Shown here: positions 44,009 through 44,128 of the stretch, piece by piece | How the letters are laid out: the number at the start of each line of letters is the position of its first letter | How positions within the stretch are numbered: position 1 is the first letter of the stretch | NCBI GenBank assembly: GCA_017859815.1 | Contig: JAFMMM010000001.1 | Span: 31,435-75,562, forward strand | DNA length: 44,128 bases | Direction: 5' to 3' | Source: Planctomycetota bacterium | GTDB taxonomy: Bacteria > Planctomycetota > Planctomycetia > Planctomycetales > Planctomycetaceae | Position numbers and translations under genes: made by a program | The notes under the pieces: generated by a model | Database searches by the model: none | What the model saw: the letters and a program-made list of their open reading frames with translations, nothing else | Told to the model about the DNA's origin: nothing

Positions 44009-44128
44009 GAGTCTTCCCGAAAAGCTCCCAAGAACGGTGATTGGAGCCTTCCTGGGCAACGATTTGACGACGCAGACTGCCAAAACCCGTTGAAGGCACA
44101 GGCCTTGCGCTCGAATACGGGGAAGTCT

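Overview
This window looks like a planctomycete-type bacterial chromosome segment; that assignment rests on protein character and gene order only. About 32 kb (11.7-44 kb) is one minus-strand translation and transcription super-cluster. In transcription order it reads tRNA-Thr(UGU), Tyr, Gly, Thr(GGU), tuf, rpmG, tRNA-Trp, secE, nusG, rplK, rplA, rplJ, rplL, rpoB, rpoC, rpsL, rpsG, fusA, rpsJ, rplC, rplD, rplW, rplB, rpsS, rplV, rpsC, rplP, rpmC, rpsQ, rplN, rplE, rpsN, rpsH, rplF, rplR, rpsE, rplO, secY, rpmJ, rpsM, rpsK, rpoA, rplQ, terminator. The left 11.6 kb holds a partial FG-GAP/VCBS-type secreted protein, an HU-like protein, csrA, tRNA-Glu, an ECF sigma/anti-sigma/third-gene operon, panB, an FAH-family hydrolase, hisI, hisG, a Cys-rich porin-like protein, two uncharacterised genes and queE. 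I found no CRISPR array, transposon, prophage or defence island, and no wholly new system. The most interesting signals lie inside the housekeeping genes: a str-operon EF-G with a non-canonical domain IV, an EF-Tu with an atypical switch I, a natural R88 in uS12, loss of uL24 (and uL30) from the cluster, a six-copy 14-bp tandem repeat in the rpoB leader, an internal intrinsic terminator between rpsG and fusA, and a possible attenuator leader ahead of rpsJ. All calls are by eye, without database searches.
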